Below the pieces are notes generated by a model, which worked only from the letters and a program-made list of their open reading frames with translations, had not been told where the DNA came from and made no database searches. A program made the translations under genes and the position numbers. Shown piece after piece: positions 1 through 7,880 of a stretch of 36,167 bases of DNA. The DNA is from Betaproteobacteria bacterium (GTDB taxonomy: Bacteria; Pseudomonadota; Gammaproteobacteria; Burkholderiales; SG8-41): assembly GCA_016199545.1 (NCBI GenBank), contig JACQGN010000078.1, positions 1 to 36,167 on the forward strand, in the 5' to 3' direction. How positions within the stretch are numbered: position 1 is the first letter of the stretch; each line of letters begins with the position of its first letter.

Positions 1-4
1 CCAA

Positions 5-33
5 CCCTCCCCCGCGCTGCGCGCAAGGGAGGG
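5..33. repeat. Palindromic GC-rich repeat at window start
   Basis: CCCTCCC at 5-11 pairs with GGGAGGG at 27-33, and a GCGC/GCGC inner stem lies between them. The outer arms resemble the CCCTCTCCC/GGGAGAGGG palindromes near the other end of the window (35833-35905), so this is probably a member of the same dispersed family of intergenic palindromes. It is not followed by a T-run on either strand, so I do not call it a terminator. Confidence 0.5.
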
Positions 34-320
34 AGCATGTAAAGTTCACCGCTTAAAATAGTGCCATTGGCCTCTTCTTCCTCTTCTTTCTCTTCCGGCT
101 CAGGGAGTTTTCCGCGGCGACTCGCCGCGGCCTCATTGAAGCTGTCCTAGTCAACGCCGCGGGTTACGACGAAGCGACCTAGAGGCTGGCGCGATCACGT
201 TGCTTGCAACGAGATTGCTTCGATTCCCTCGCAAGGACCGGAAAGTCAGCTTCCTCCACAGCCTCGTCCTGTGGAGCACCGAATCATGTTCGTAAGCTGC
301 TTGTGCAACCGTATGCCAGC
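34..320. other. Gene-free stretch downstream of the oxidoreductase
   Basis: I see no convincing gene here. Two structures stand out. One is a pyrimidine tract of mixed CTT/CCT units at about 71-97. The other is a perfect GC-rich palindrome, CCGCGGCGA (112-120) and TCGCCGCGG (122-130), around a single C. On the minus strand the palindrome lies about 190 bases past the stop of the oxidoreductase gene and is not followed by a U-rich tract, so a terminator role is possible but unproven. A plus-strand reading frame that begins at 204 runs into the oxidoreductase gene and looks like an antisense shadow. Confidence 0.4.
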
Positions 321-1295
321 CTACAGCGGCGCAAGCAGCACGTGGCCAATCTTCTCGCCGCGCTCGACCGTCTGGTGGGCCGCAACGACTTGATCGAGAC
401 TGAAGCGCGCGGCGATCGCAAACTGCGGCTTGGCTTCCCTCGCCCAGCGTTCGATAGCGGCGATCGCCTGCGCCTTGGCCTCATCCGGCATGGTGTAGAC
501 GAAGACGAGCCGGAGGGTCGGGTTCTTGCGTAACAGCGCCTGGTACGGAAGCTCCGGGACAGGCTTGCCGACAGTGGCGTAGGCCGCGATGCCGCCGAAC
601 GGATTGAGGATTTCCGCGCTTACCGCCAGATTGACGCCAAGGTCGACTTCGACGATGCGATCGACACCGCCGGTCAGTGCGCGCACGCGATCGACCACGT
701 TCTCCGTACGGTAGTTGATGACATGATCGGCGCCCGCCGCCCGCGCGTGCTCAGCCTTGGCGGCGGAACTCACGGTCGCGATCACGCGCGCGCCGCCCCA
801 TCTGGCAAGCTGGATCGCATAGTGACCGACCACCCCGGCGCCGCCGGTGACCAGCACAGTCTTCCCGGCCACCGGCCCGTCGGCAAACACGCAACGATGC
901 GCGGTCATCACCGGGATGCCGAGACACGCGCCCTCTTCGTACGACAGGCCTTCCGGCAAAGGCGGCGCGAGCGCCGAAGACAGCGTGATGTATTGCGCGC
1001 TGGTGCCGTGCGGGCGTTCCCATTGCCCGTTGTAGACCCATACGCGCTGCCCAATGCGGGAGGAATCAACACCCGCTCCAACGCGGTCGATAACGCCCGT
1101 GCCGTCACTGTCGGGTATCACGCGCTCCCACAGCACCTTGCGATTTCCAGCGCGCGCTTTGACGTCGGACGGATTAACGCCCGACGCGTGCAGGCGCACG
1201 CGCACCTCGCCCGGGCCGGGTTCTGGGTCGCGCAATTCACCTACTTCAAGAACTTCGGCCGCAGGACCGTTTCTCACGTACCAGGTCGCGCGCAA
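321..1295 (-). CDS. NADPH:quinone oxidoreductase-like protein (zinc-free MDR)
   Basis: 324-residue medium-chain dehydrogenase/reductase of the quinone oxidoreductase (zeta-crystallin) branch. The N-terminal GroES-like domain contains GEVRVRLHASGVNPSDVKAR. The central Rossmann fold has the nucleotide-binding stretch VTGGAGVVGHYAIQLAR at about residues 145-165. The cysteine ligands of zinc alcohol dehydrogenases are absent, as expected for this branch, which usually passes electrons from NADPH to quinones or enones in the cytosol. The start is a TTG codon (MRATWYVRNG), chosen because homologues begin with that kind of sequence and GGGAGAA sits just upstream; the nearby ATG is out of frame. It is the last gene of the minus-strand run after nupC but separated from it by about 125 bases, so it may have its own promoter. 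The substrate cannot be told. Confidence 0.85.
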   Translation of the reverse strand: MRATWYVRNGPAAEVLEVGELRDPEPGPGEVRVRLHASGVNPSDVKARAGNRKVLWERVIPDSDGTGVIDRVGAGVDSSRIGQRVWVYNGQWERPHGTSAQYITLSSALAPPLPEGLSYEEGACLGIPVMTAHRCVFADGPVAGKTVLVTGGAGVVGHYAIQLARWGGARVIATVSSAAKAEHARAAGADHVINYRTENVVDRVRALTGGVDRIVEVDLGVNLAVSAEILNPFGGIAAYATVGKPVPELPYQALLRKNPTLRLVFVYTMPDEAKAQAIAAIERWAREAKPQFAIAARFSLDQVVAAHQTVERGEKIGHVLLAPL

Positions 1296-1420
1296 GACAT
1301 TTCTCCCGTATAAGAGTCATTGAACAAATTGGTCGCGTGCTGTGGGCGACGTGACTCGTGCTCGCCGTGCGCCTGCGGTTGATGGAGCCGCGGTGGAACC
1401 GGTCGAATCTGGCGCGCTGA

Positions 1421-2668
1421 TCACAGGAAAACGCCGACTGCGGCGCCGGTGGAGAGCGTCGCCAGAGTGCCCGATACGATTGAACGCATGCCGAGCGCCA
1501 GGACTTCGTCGCGCCGCTCGGGCACCATGGTGGCAAGCCCGCCGATCATGATGCCCAGGCTGCCAAAATTCGCGAAACCGCACAACGCGTACGTCATGAT
1601 AATGCGGCTGCGCGGCGAAAGAAGTTCCGGGGCGAGTCGCGACATGTCGACGTACGCGATCAGCTCGTTGAGTACCGTCTTGGTCCCCATCAACGCACCG
1701 GCGGTGACCGCCTCATGCGCCGGAACGCCCGCGAGCCACACGAGCGGCGCCATGGCAATACCGAGCAGGCGCTGCAGCGTAACGGCGCTTCCCCCGAAAT
1801 CCGGCAGTACCGACAGCGCAAGGTTGACCAAAGTGACCAACGCCACCAGCACGATCAGCATGGCGACGATGTTCAAGAGCAGCGCGAGGCCGTCGAGCGT
1901 GCCGCGGGTCACCGCGTCCATCGCCCCCTTTGCGGTCGGCTCGACTGCGAGCCTGCCCGCCGTCGGCTCCCCCGCCGGCGGCACCATGAGCGCAGCAACC
2001 ACGAGCGCCGCCGGCGCGCTGATGATCGATGCCGACAGGATGTGGCCCATGGCATCCGGCACGATCGGACCGAGGAAACTCGCATACAGCACCATGACGG
2101 TGCCGGCGATGCCCGCCATGCCGCACGTCATGACCATGAAGAGTTCACCACGGCTCAGGCGCCGCAGGTACGGCCTGATCACGAGCGGCGCCTCGACCAT
2201 GCCGACGAAGATGTTGGCAGCAGTGGAAAGTCCCACTGCTCCGCCCAGACCCATGGTCTTTTCGAGCACCACCGACACGCCGCGCACGATCGCCGGCAGT
2301 ATGCGCCAGTAAAACAGGAGCGACGACAGCGCGCTCACCACCAGCACGAGCGGCAGCGCGCGGAACGCGAGAACGAAACTCGAACCGGGATGCGACTCGG
2401 CAAACGGCAGCGGCGCGCCGCCCAGATAGCCGAACACGAATGCCGTACCGGACCGGGTTGCTCGTTCCAGCGCGAGCAACCCGTCGTTGAGCGCGAGAAA
2501 GAATCCCTTGAGCGGCGGCGCATTGAGCAGCAGCGCCGCGAGCAGCAACGTGAGCACGATGCCGGAGAGCACGATGCGCCACGGCACGGCGCGCCGGTTC
2601 TCGCTCAGGAGCCATGCGATCACGAGCAGCACAACCAGGCCGCATGCGCTTTGCAGGGACAGAAGCAT
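1421..2668 (-). CDS. NupC-family concentrative nucleoside transporter
   Basis: 415-residue polytopic inner-membrane protein of the concentrative nucleoside transporter (CNT) family, which imports nucleosides with H+ or Na+. Visible family signatures: FGYLGG near residue 80, the STAANIFVGMVEAPLVIRPY segment near 160-180 (the conserved N-x-F-x-G-x-x-E-A-P core), a gate and core region with NELIAYVDMS, and ALCGFANFGSLGIMIGGL near the C-terminus. Length matches the family (about 400-425). A strong GGAGGAAG ribosome binding site precedes the ATG. It follows cysS by 27 bases on the same strand, so the two are probably co-transcribed. Specificity (pyrimidine versus purine) cannot be read reliably from sequence. 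Confidence 0.9.
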   Translation of the reverse strand: MLLSLQSACGLVVLLVIAWLLSENRRAVPWRIVLSGIVLTLLLAALLLNAPPLKGFFLALNDGLLALERATRSGTAFVFGYLGGAPLPFAESHPGSSFVLAFRALPLVLVVSALSSLLFYWRILPAIVRGVSVVLEKTMGLGGAVGLSTAANIFVGMVEAPLVIRPYLRRLSRGELFMVMTCGMAGIAGTVMVLYASFLGPIVPDAMGHILSASIISAPAALVVAALMVPPAGEPTAGRLAVEPTAKGAMDAVTRGTLDGLALLLNIVAMLIVLVALVTLVNLALSVLPDFGGSAVTLQRLLGIAMAPLVWLAGVPAHEAVTAGALMGTKTVLNELIAYVDMSRLAPELLSPRSRIIMTYALCGFANFGSLGIMIGGLATMVPERRDEVLALGMRSIVSGTLATLSTGAAVGVFL

Positions 2669-2695
2669 GCCTGACTTCCTCCCCGCGCCCGCCCG

Positions 2696-4123
2696 CTAGC
2701 TTCGCCGCCAGTCCGTCGTGCCGTCGGGCCGGTCTTCGAGCACGATGCCTGCGTCCAGTAGATCTTTGCGAATCCGGTCTGCCTCAGCGAAATTCCTTGC
2801 CTTGCGAGCGGCTACGCGCTCCGCTATGAGTTGCTTTATCGACTCGTCGGGATAAGATTTATAACCCACCGCCGATGTGGACCCACTGCCCGAGACAGCC
2901 GCGCTCCCGCTTGCTTCGTTAGGTATTGCTTGCAAGAACTCCGTCGGATCTCGCTGAAGCAGCCCGAGCGTCGCTGCGAGAGACTTGAGGAGCCCCGCAT
3001 CCGAAGGCGAACAGGTCCGGTTGACTTCATTCGCCAACTCGAACAGCACCGCGACTGCCTCTGGCGTATTGAAGTCGTCGTTCATCGCCTCACGAAACCG
3101 GCTGGCGTGAGGATTTTGCCAGTCAACATCGCCCGCCTCCGCATCAACGCCTCTGAGCGCCGTATATAGTCTCGTTAATGCGTGCTTCGCGTCCTCCAGG
3201 TGCTGGTCCGAATAGTTGAGCGGACTTCTATAGTGCGCGCGAACAATGAAAAAACGGATCACCTCGGGATCGTATTTCGCGCGCACTTCGCGCACGGTGA
3301 AGAAGTTGCCGAGCGATTTCGACATCTTCTCGTTGTCGACGCGCACGAAGCCGTTGTGCATCCAGTAGTTCACGAACTTTTCCCGGTGCGCGCCTTCCGA
3401 CTGCGCGATCTCGTTCTCGTGATGCGGAAACTGCAGATCCTGGCCGCCGCCGTGGATGTCGAAATGCCTGCCGAGCAGCGAATTCGACATCGCCGAGCAC
3501 TCGATGTGCCAGCCCGGGCGCCCGCGACCCCACGGCGAATCCCAATACGGCTCGCCGTCCCTGGCGCGCTTCCACAGCACGAAGTCGAGCGGATCGTGCT
3601 TGGCCGCGTCGATCTCCACGCGTTCCCCGGCGCGCAGTTCGTCGAGCGACTTGCCCGAAAGCCTGCCGTATTCGGGAAACTTGCGCACGGCATAGTTCAC
3701 GTCGCCGTCAGGCGCCTGATAGGCAAGCCCGCGGCCTTCCAGCGCCCGAATCATATCGAGCATGCCGGGCACGTGGTCCGTTGCGCGCGGCTCCGCGTCC
3801 GGCTTCTCGATGCCCAGCACCGCCGCATCCTCGTCCATCGCCTGGATGAAACGCGCTGTCAAGCCCTCGATCGGCTCGTTGTTCTCCCGTGCGCGCTTGA
3901 TGATCTTGTCGTCGATATCGGTAATGTTGCGCACGTAAGTGACCCGGTAGCCGAGTGCCCGCAACCAGCGCCGCACCACGTCGAACGCCACCATCACGCG
4001 CGCATGGCCGAGGTGGCAATAGTCGTAAACCGTCATGCCGCAGACATACATGCGGACTTCGCCCGGGGTGATCGGGACGAATTCCTCTTTCCTGCGGGTG
4101 AGAGAGTTGTGGATCGTCAGCAT
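2696..4123 (-). CDS. cysS: Cysteinyl-tRNA synthetase
   Basis: 475-residue class I aminoacyl-tRNA synthetase that charges tRNA-Cys in the cytosol. The HIGH signature appears as HLGHAR near residues 37-42, with the zinc-ligand cysteine of CGMTVYDY just before it. [10 protein letters not shown] is the second ATP signature, at about residue 270. The [11 protein letters not shown] segment carries further zinc and active-site residues. The C-terminal anticodon-binding region ends with [20 protein letters not shown], typical of CysS. One oddity is a Ser/Gly/Ala-rich stretch of about 30 residues (around 2845-2935) between the helical domain and that C-terminal motif, making the protein slightly longer than the 461-residue E. 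coli enzyme. It is transcribed away from the TPR gene. Confidence 0.97.
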   Translation of the reverse strand: MLTIHNSLTRRKEEFVPITPGEVRMYVCGMTVYDYCHLGHARVMVAFDVVRRWLRALGYRVTYVRNITDIDDKIIKRARENNEPIEGLTARFIQAMDEDAAVLGIEKPDAEPRATDHVPGMLDMIRALEGRGLAYQAPDGDVNYAVRKFPEYGRLSGKSLDELRAGERVEIDAAKHDPLDFVLWKRARDGEPYWDSPWGRGRPGWHIECSAMSNSLLGRHFDIHGGGQDLQFPHHENEIAQSEGAHREKFVNYWMHNGFVRVDNEKMSKSLGNFFTVREVRAKYDPEVIRFFIVRAHYRSPLNYSDQHLEDAKHALTRLYTALRGVDAEAGDVDWQNPHASRFREAMNDDFNTPEAVAVLFELANEVNRTCSPSDAGLLKSLAATLGLLQRDPTEFLQAIPNEASGSAAVSGSGSTSAVGYKSYPDESIKQLIAERVAARKARNFAEADRIRKDLLDAGIVLEDRPDGTTDWRRS

Positions 4124-4213
4124 GGGCTAACGCTGCGCCGGCACAGCATGGATTGCGGGGATTGTCGCTCTCGATCACCGAACGGTCGAGTATGAATCGC
4201 CGCCCGTTCTTGG

Positions 4214-4239
4214 TAGAATTTCAAGGGTTTGGAACCCTT
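4214..4239 (+). promoter_or_regulatory. Possible promoter/operator in the cysS-TPR divergent region
   Basis: In the 140-base region between two divergent genes, TAGAAT (4214-4219) is a fair -10 hexamer for the plus-strand gene. No convincing -35 is seen. Immediately after it lies an inverted repeat, AAGGGTT (4223-4229) and AACCCTT (4233-4239), with a TGG loop. It could be an operator or a 5' leader hairpin. Weakly supported. Confidence 0.25.
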
Positions 4240-4263
4240 TGAGATCGCGGAAAGTATAGCATA

Positions 4264-4788
4264 ATGATGTCGCGCCGCGCCGCGTGGATGGCGTCGTTTG
4301 CGCTCGGCCTGCTCGCAACCGGCATCGCCTGCGCCCAGGAACGCGAACTCGTGCAGGCCGAGGAATTGCTGAAGCAGAAACAGCATGCGCAGGCACTGCA
4401 ACGCGTCGAGAGTTATCTGGCGAGCCGTCCGAAGGAGGCACGCGGCCGTTTTCTGAAGGGCCTGATCCTGACCGAACAGAAGAAGTCCGCGGATGCAATC
4501 AAGGTTTTCGCCGATCTCACCAACGATTATCCCGAACTGCCGGAACCGTACAACAATCTTGCGGTGCTGTACGCCGCGCAGGGCGATTATGAAAAGGCGC
4601 GCCTCGCGCTGGAGATGGCGGTGCGCGCCAATCCGGGCTATGCGATCGCTTACGAGAACCTCGGCGATATTTATTCGCGCATGGCCGGACAGTCGTATGA
4701 CAAGGCGTCCAAACTCGACAAGACGAACCGGAGCGCCCCGCTCAAGCTCAAAGCGGTCAACGAAATGCTCTCCGGTGCGTCCCACTGA
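4264..4788 (+). CDS. Exported TPR-repeat protein
   Basis: 174-residue protein with a signal peptide (positive MMSRRAAWM, hydrophobic core, likely cleavage after ACA at about residue 24), so probably periplasmic. The mature part is made of tetratricopeptide repeats: a helix pair around residues 30-60 (ELLKQKQHAQALQRVESYL) and clear repeats at 65-135, including PEPYNNLAVLYAAQGDYEKA and NPGYAIAYENLGDIYSRMA. TPRs mediate protein-protein contacts and the partner is unknown. Two adjacent ATGs (4264 and 4267) are possible; GGAAAG lies upstream. It leads a plus-strand set with two cyclophilins 29 bases downstream, so a role beside periplasmic folding factors is a reasonable guess but only that. Confidence 0.85.
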   Translation: MMSRRAAWMASFALGLLATGIACAQERELVQAEELLKQKQHAQALQRVESYLASRPKEARGRFLKGLILTEQKKSADAIKVFADLTNDYPELPEPYNNLAVLYAAQGDYEKARLALEMAVRANPGYAIAYENLGDIYSRMAGQSYDKASKLDKTNRSAPLKLKAVNEMLSGASH

Positions 4789-4817
4789 CGATTCACCCAC
4801 CCTTCCAGGACCCTGCC

Positions 4818-5393
4818 ATGCCAAGATTTCTGCTCCTTCTCGCGCTACTGATATCACCCTCGCTGTGGGCCGCCGACCCGCAGGTGGAAATCCGCACCGG
4901 CCTCGGGCCGATCACTGTGGAGTTGTATCCCGACCGCGCGCCGGTTACCGTCAAGAACTTTCTCCAGTACGTCGAAGACGGGTTCTACAACGGCACGATC
5001 TTTCATCGCGTCATAGACGGATTCATGATACAGGGCGGGGGGTTCACGCCCGATCTCACCGCGAAAGCGACGCGCCCGCCGATTCCCATCGAGTCGCAGA
5101 ACGGTTTGCGCAACGAGGTCGGAACGATCGCCATGGCACGGACGCGCGATCCAAATTCCGCAACCGCGCAGTTTTTCATCAACGTCGTCGATAACGAGAG
5201 CCTGAACTTTCCCAAGCCCGACGGGCATGGCTATACCGTTTTCGGCAAGGTGGTCAAGGGCATGGAAGTCGTGGACCGGATCGCCAAGTCGCCCAACGGC
5301 CCCAAACCGCCCCACATGAACGTCCCGGTCAAGACGGTGTTGATCAAGAGCGCGCGCATCGTGGGCGGCCCCGGCAAGAAACCCGCAAAATAA
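4818..5393 (+). CDS. Periplasmic cyclophilin (peptidyl-prolyl isomerase A type)
   Basis: 191-residue cyclophilin that catalyses cis-trans isomerisation of X-Pro bonds. An N-terminal signal peptide (MPRFLLLLALLISPSLWA, cleavage before ADPQ) sends it to the periplasm. Active-site signatures are present: [15 protein letters not shown] (catalytic Arg, Phe, Gln) and [10 protein letters not shown], followed by YTVFGKV. The position equivalent to the cyclosporin-binding Trp of human cyclophilin A is not Trp, as is usual in bacterial PpiA. The tail (GGPGKKPAK) is basic. The next gene, nine bases downstream, is a cytosolic paralogue with very similar core motifs, so the pair most likely arose by tandem duplication. 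A folding role for envelope proteins is expected. Confidence 0.93.
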   Translation: MPRFLLLLALLISPSLWAADPQVEIRTGLGPITVELYPDRAPVTVKNFLQYVEDGFYNGTIFHRVIDGFMIQGGGFTPDLTAKATRPPIPIESQNGLRNEVGTIAMARTRDPNSATAQFFINVVDNESLNFPKPDGHGYTVFGKVVKGMEVVDRIAKSPNGPKPPHMNVPVKTVLIKSARIVGGPGKKPAK

Positions 5394-5402
5394 AGGAACG
5401 TC

Positions 5403-5894
5403 ATGGTCAAGCTGCATACCAGCCTCGGCACGATCACGCTCGAACTCGACTCCGAAAAGGCTCCCGCCACGGTTGCCAACTTCCTGCAGTACGTGAACGA
5501 CGGCCATTTTGACAATACGGTGTTCCATCGCGTCATCGACGGCTTCATGATCCAGGGCGGCGGCTTCGAACGCGGCATGAAACAGAAAGCAACGCGCGCG
5601 CCGGTCAGGAACGAAGCCGACAATGCGCTCAGGAACGACAGTTACACCGTCGCGATGGCGCGCACCTCAGATCCGAATTCAGCGACCGCGCAGTTCTTCA
5701 TCAATGTCGCCAACAACGATTTTCTCAACCACACGGCGGCCACCCCCCAGGGCTGGGGCTACTGCGTGTTTGGCCGCGTGACGGCCGGCACCGAAGTGGT
5801 GGACAGGATCGGAAAGGTCAGTACGGGAAACCGTGGCATGCACCAGGATGTGCCGGTCGAGGACGTGATCATCCAGCGCGCGGAAGTGGTCTGA
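5403..5894 (+). CDS. ppiB: Cytosolic cyclophilin (peptidyl-prolyl isomerase B)
   Basis: 163-residue cyclophilin without a signal peptide, matching the length of E. coli PpiB (164). It starts [16 protein letters not shown] and contains [15 protein letters not shown] and [18 protein letters not shown], then WGYCVFGRV, so the catalytic Arg/Phe/Gln set is intact. AGGAA lies just upstream of the ATG. It is co-directional with the exported paralogue and with lpxH downstream. Such cyclophilin-lpxH neighbourhoods, often with cysS nearby, are common in beta- and gammaproteobacteria. Seven bases after its stop codon begins a heptad inverted repeat that fills the gap to lpxH. Confidence 0.95.
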   Translation: MVKLHTSLGTITLELDSEKAPATVANFLQYVNDGHFDNTVFHRVIDGFMIQGGGFERGMKQKATRAPVRNEADNALRNDSYTVAMARTSDPNSATAQFFINVANNDFLNHTAATPQGWGYCVFGRVTAGTEVVDRIGKVSTGNRGMHQDVPVEDVIIQRAEVV

Positions 5895-5900
5895 GGGCTG

Positions 5901-5982
5901 GAGTGAGGATTGAGTTGTCAGGATTGAGGCAAATGCCGGACCTTGCGACTTCTGCTCAATCCTCTATCCTCATTCCTCAATC
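5901..5982 (+). repeat. Heptad inverted repeat between ppiB and lpxH
   Basis: Left arm of four 7-base units: GAGTGAG (5901-5907), GATTGAG (5908-5914), TTGTCAG (5915-5921), GATTGAG (5922-5928). Right arm of four units in the same register: CTCAATC (5955-5961), CTCTATC (5962-5968), CTCATTC (5969-5975), CTCAATC (5976-5982). The arms are imperfect reverse complements across a 26-base spacer. The element starts 7 bases after the ppiB stop and ends 2 bases before the lpxH ATG, leaving lpxH with no visible Shine-Dalgarno sequence. Its layout matches the GTGAAAN elements at 13820-13920 and 22796-22936 although the heptamer differs. Confidence 0.85.
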
Positions 5983-5984
5983 CC

Positions 5985-6704
5985 ATGCATACGCTGTTCG
6001 TCTCGGACCTGCACTTGAGCGCCGAGCGCCCGCACATCAACCGGCAGTTCTTCGACTTTACCGGGCGCATCGCGCCCGGGGCCGACGCGCTGTATATCCT
6101 GGGCGACCTGTTCGAGTATTGGCTGGGGGACGACGACGTTACCGACCCGCTGAATGCCGCGGTAGCCGACGCCCTGGGAAACCTCTCATCACGGGGTGTC
6201 GCGGTGAACCTCATGCATGGCAATCGCGACCTTCTCATCGGACGCGCGTTTGCGGCCCGCTGCGGGGCTGAACTGATCCCCGATCCAACGCTGATCGACC
6301 TCCACGGCACGCGTACCCTCGTCATGCATGGCGACACACTATGCACCGACGATCTCGAATACCAGAGCTTCCGCCGCTACGCGCGCAACCTCGTTAACCA
6401 GGCGAGGTTCCTCGCGCAGCCGTTAGCGGCGCGCAGGGAGCAGATGCTGGGAATGCGCGGGCGGAGCGAGCGAAGCAAGCCGGCCAAGGCCGCGGAGATC
6501 ATGGATGTGTCGATCGGCGCAGTTGAACAGGCGCTGCGGGAGCACGGCTACCCGAGGTTGATCCACGGCCACACCCACCGCCCGGCGCGGCATCTGCACG
6601 TGGTCGACGGCCACACGTGCGAACGCCTGGTGCTGAACGACTGGTATCAGCGCGGCGGCTATCTGCGCTGCGACTCAAGCGGCTGCATTGCCGTTGATCT
6701 ATGA
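5985..6704 (+). CDS. lpxH: UDP-2,3-diacylglucosamine diphosphatase
   Basis: 239-residue calcineurin-like metallophosphoesterase that hydrolyses UDP-2,3-diacylglucosamine to lipid X in lipid A synthesis, acting at the inner face of the cytoplasmic membrane. Metal-binding blocks appear in order: FVSDLHLS (residues 5-12), GDLFEYWLGDD, HGNRD, HGDTLCTDD and GHTHRP near residue 195. The start at 5985 (MHTLFVSDLHLS) is preferred over an in-frame ATG at 5943, because the extra residues would be encoded by the heptad repeat and homologues start here. No Shine-Dalgarno is visible; the start codon directly follows the repeat's right arm. The 3' end overlaps that of the convergent metZ gene by 6 bases. 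Confidence 0.96.
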   Translation: MHTLFVSDLHLSAERPHINRQFFDFTGRIAPGADALYILGDLFEYWLGDDDVTDPLNAAVADALGNLSSRGVAVNLMHGNRDLLIGRAFAARCGAELIPDPTLIDLHGTRTLVMHGDTLCTDDLEYQSFRRYARNLVNQARFLAQPLAARREQMLGMRGRSERSKPAKAAEIMDVSIGAVEQALREHGYPRLIHGHTHRPARHLHVVDGHTCERLVLNDWYQRGGYLRCDSSGCIAVDL

Positions 6705-7880
6705 GTTCAGCCCCCGCGCGAGGTCGGCCTTGATATCCGCGATGTGCTCGAGCCCGACGGCAACGCGCAGCAGGCCGTCGCCGATGCCCGCCGCTGCCCG
6801 GGCCTCCGCGGAAATGCGCCCGTGTGTGGTCGACGCAGGGTGAGTGATCGTCGTCTTGGTGTCGCCGAGATTGGCCGTGATCGAAAGCAATCGCGTCGCA
6901 TCCACCACCCGCCATGCGGCATCCTTCCCGCCCTTCATGTCGAAGGAGACGATCGCACCGGGACCTTTCTGCTGCCGCTTCGCGAGTTCGTGCTGCGGAT
7001 GCGACGGCAGCCCGGGATAGTACACGCGTTCGATGCCCGGCTGCCGCTCGAGCCAGCACGCCAGCTCCAGCGCACCCGCGGATTGGGCTTCCACGCGTAT
7101 CCGCAGGGTTTCGAGTCCCTTGAGTATCACCCAGGCATTGAACGGACTGAGCGTCGGGCCCGCGGTGCGCAGAAATCCGAACACCCCTTCATGGATGACC
7201 GCCTTCTTGCCAAGCACCGCTCCACCCAGGGTGCGGCCCTGCCCGTCGAGAAACTTGGTCGCCGAATGAATCACGACATCCGCCCCGAATTCAAGCGGGC
7301 GCTGCAGCGCCGGCGTGCAGAAGCAATTGTCGACGACCAGCAGGGCGCCGGCCTTGCGGGCGATCGCGCCGAGCGCCGCGATGTCGTACACCTCGGTCAG
7401 CGGATTCGAGGGCGTCTCGACGTACAGCATCCGGGTCGCAGGCGTCACTGCCGCCTGCCACCCGGCAGGATCCGTCCCCGAGACGAAGGTAGTTCCGACG
7501 CCGAAACGCTTCATGATGGTGCCGAGCAGCGTCACGGTCGCCCCGAATACGCCCGAAGAACATACGATGTGATCCCCGGCCTTGAGCAACCCCATGACAC
7601 ACGACAGGATCGCGGCCATCCCGGATGAGGTCGCGATGCAGCACTCGGCGCCTTCCAGCGCGGCGAGGCGCTCTTCGAACACCGCGACCGTCGGATTGGT
7701 GAAACGCGAGTAGATATTGCCGGGTTCCTGGTTCGCGAAGCGCGCCGCGGCCTGCGCCGCGCTCCGGAATACGAAGCTCGAGGTGAGGTACAGCGCCTCG
7801 GAATGCTCACCGAACTGGCTGCGCTCGATCCCGGCGCGTACCGCCAGCGTTTCCAGCCGATAGTCGTCGGCGCGGCTCAT
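6699..7880 (-). CDS. metZ: O-succinylhomoserine sulfhydrylase
   Basis: 393-residue PLP enzyme of the Cys/Met metabolism family, forming homocysteine from O-succinylhomoserine and sulfide in the cytosol. The PLP lysine lies in HSATKFLDGQGR (about residue 209). Other family blocks are YSRFTNPTVAVFEERLA, SSGMAAI, ETPSNPLTEV and VVDNCFCTPALQ. The assignment to MetZ rather than cystathionine gamma-synthase or MetY rests on the length and on the position immediately after purF, where betaproteobacteria and pseudomonads carry metZ. Its start overlaps the purF stop by 4 bases (ATGA), so translation is coupled. It is the last gene of the long minus-strand run and its stop codon lies inside the 3' end of lpxH. 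Confidence 0.93.
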   Translation of the reverse strand: MSRADDYRLETLAVRAGIERSQFGEHSEALYLTSSFVFRSAAQAAARFANQEPGNIYSRFTNPTVAVFEERLAALEGAECCIATSSGMAAILSCVMGLLKAGDHIVCSSGVFGATVTLLGTIMKRFGVGTTFVSGTDPAGWQAAVTPATRMLYVETPSNPLTEVYDIAALGAIARKAGALLVVDNCFCTPALQRPLEFGADVVIHSATKFLDGQGRTLGGAVLGKKAVIHEGVFGFLRTAGPTLSPFNAWVILKGLETLRIRVEAQSAGALELACWLERQPGIERVYYPGLPSHPQHELAKRQQKGPGAIVSFDMKGGKDAAWRVVDATRLLSITANLGDTKTTITHPASTTHGRISAEARAAAGIGDGLLRVAVGLEHIADIKADLARGLNS

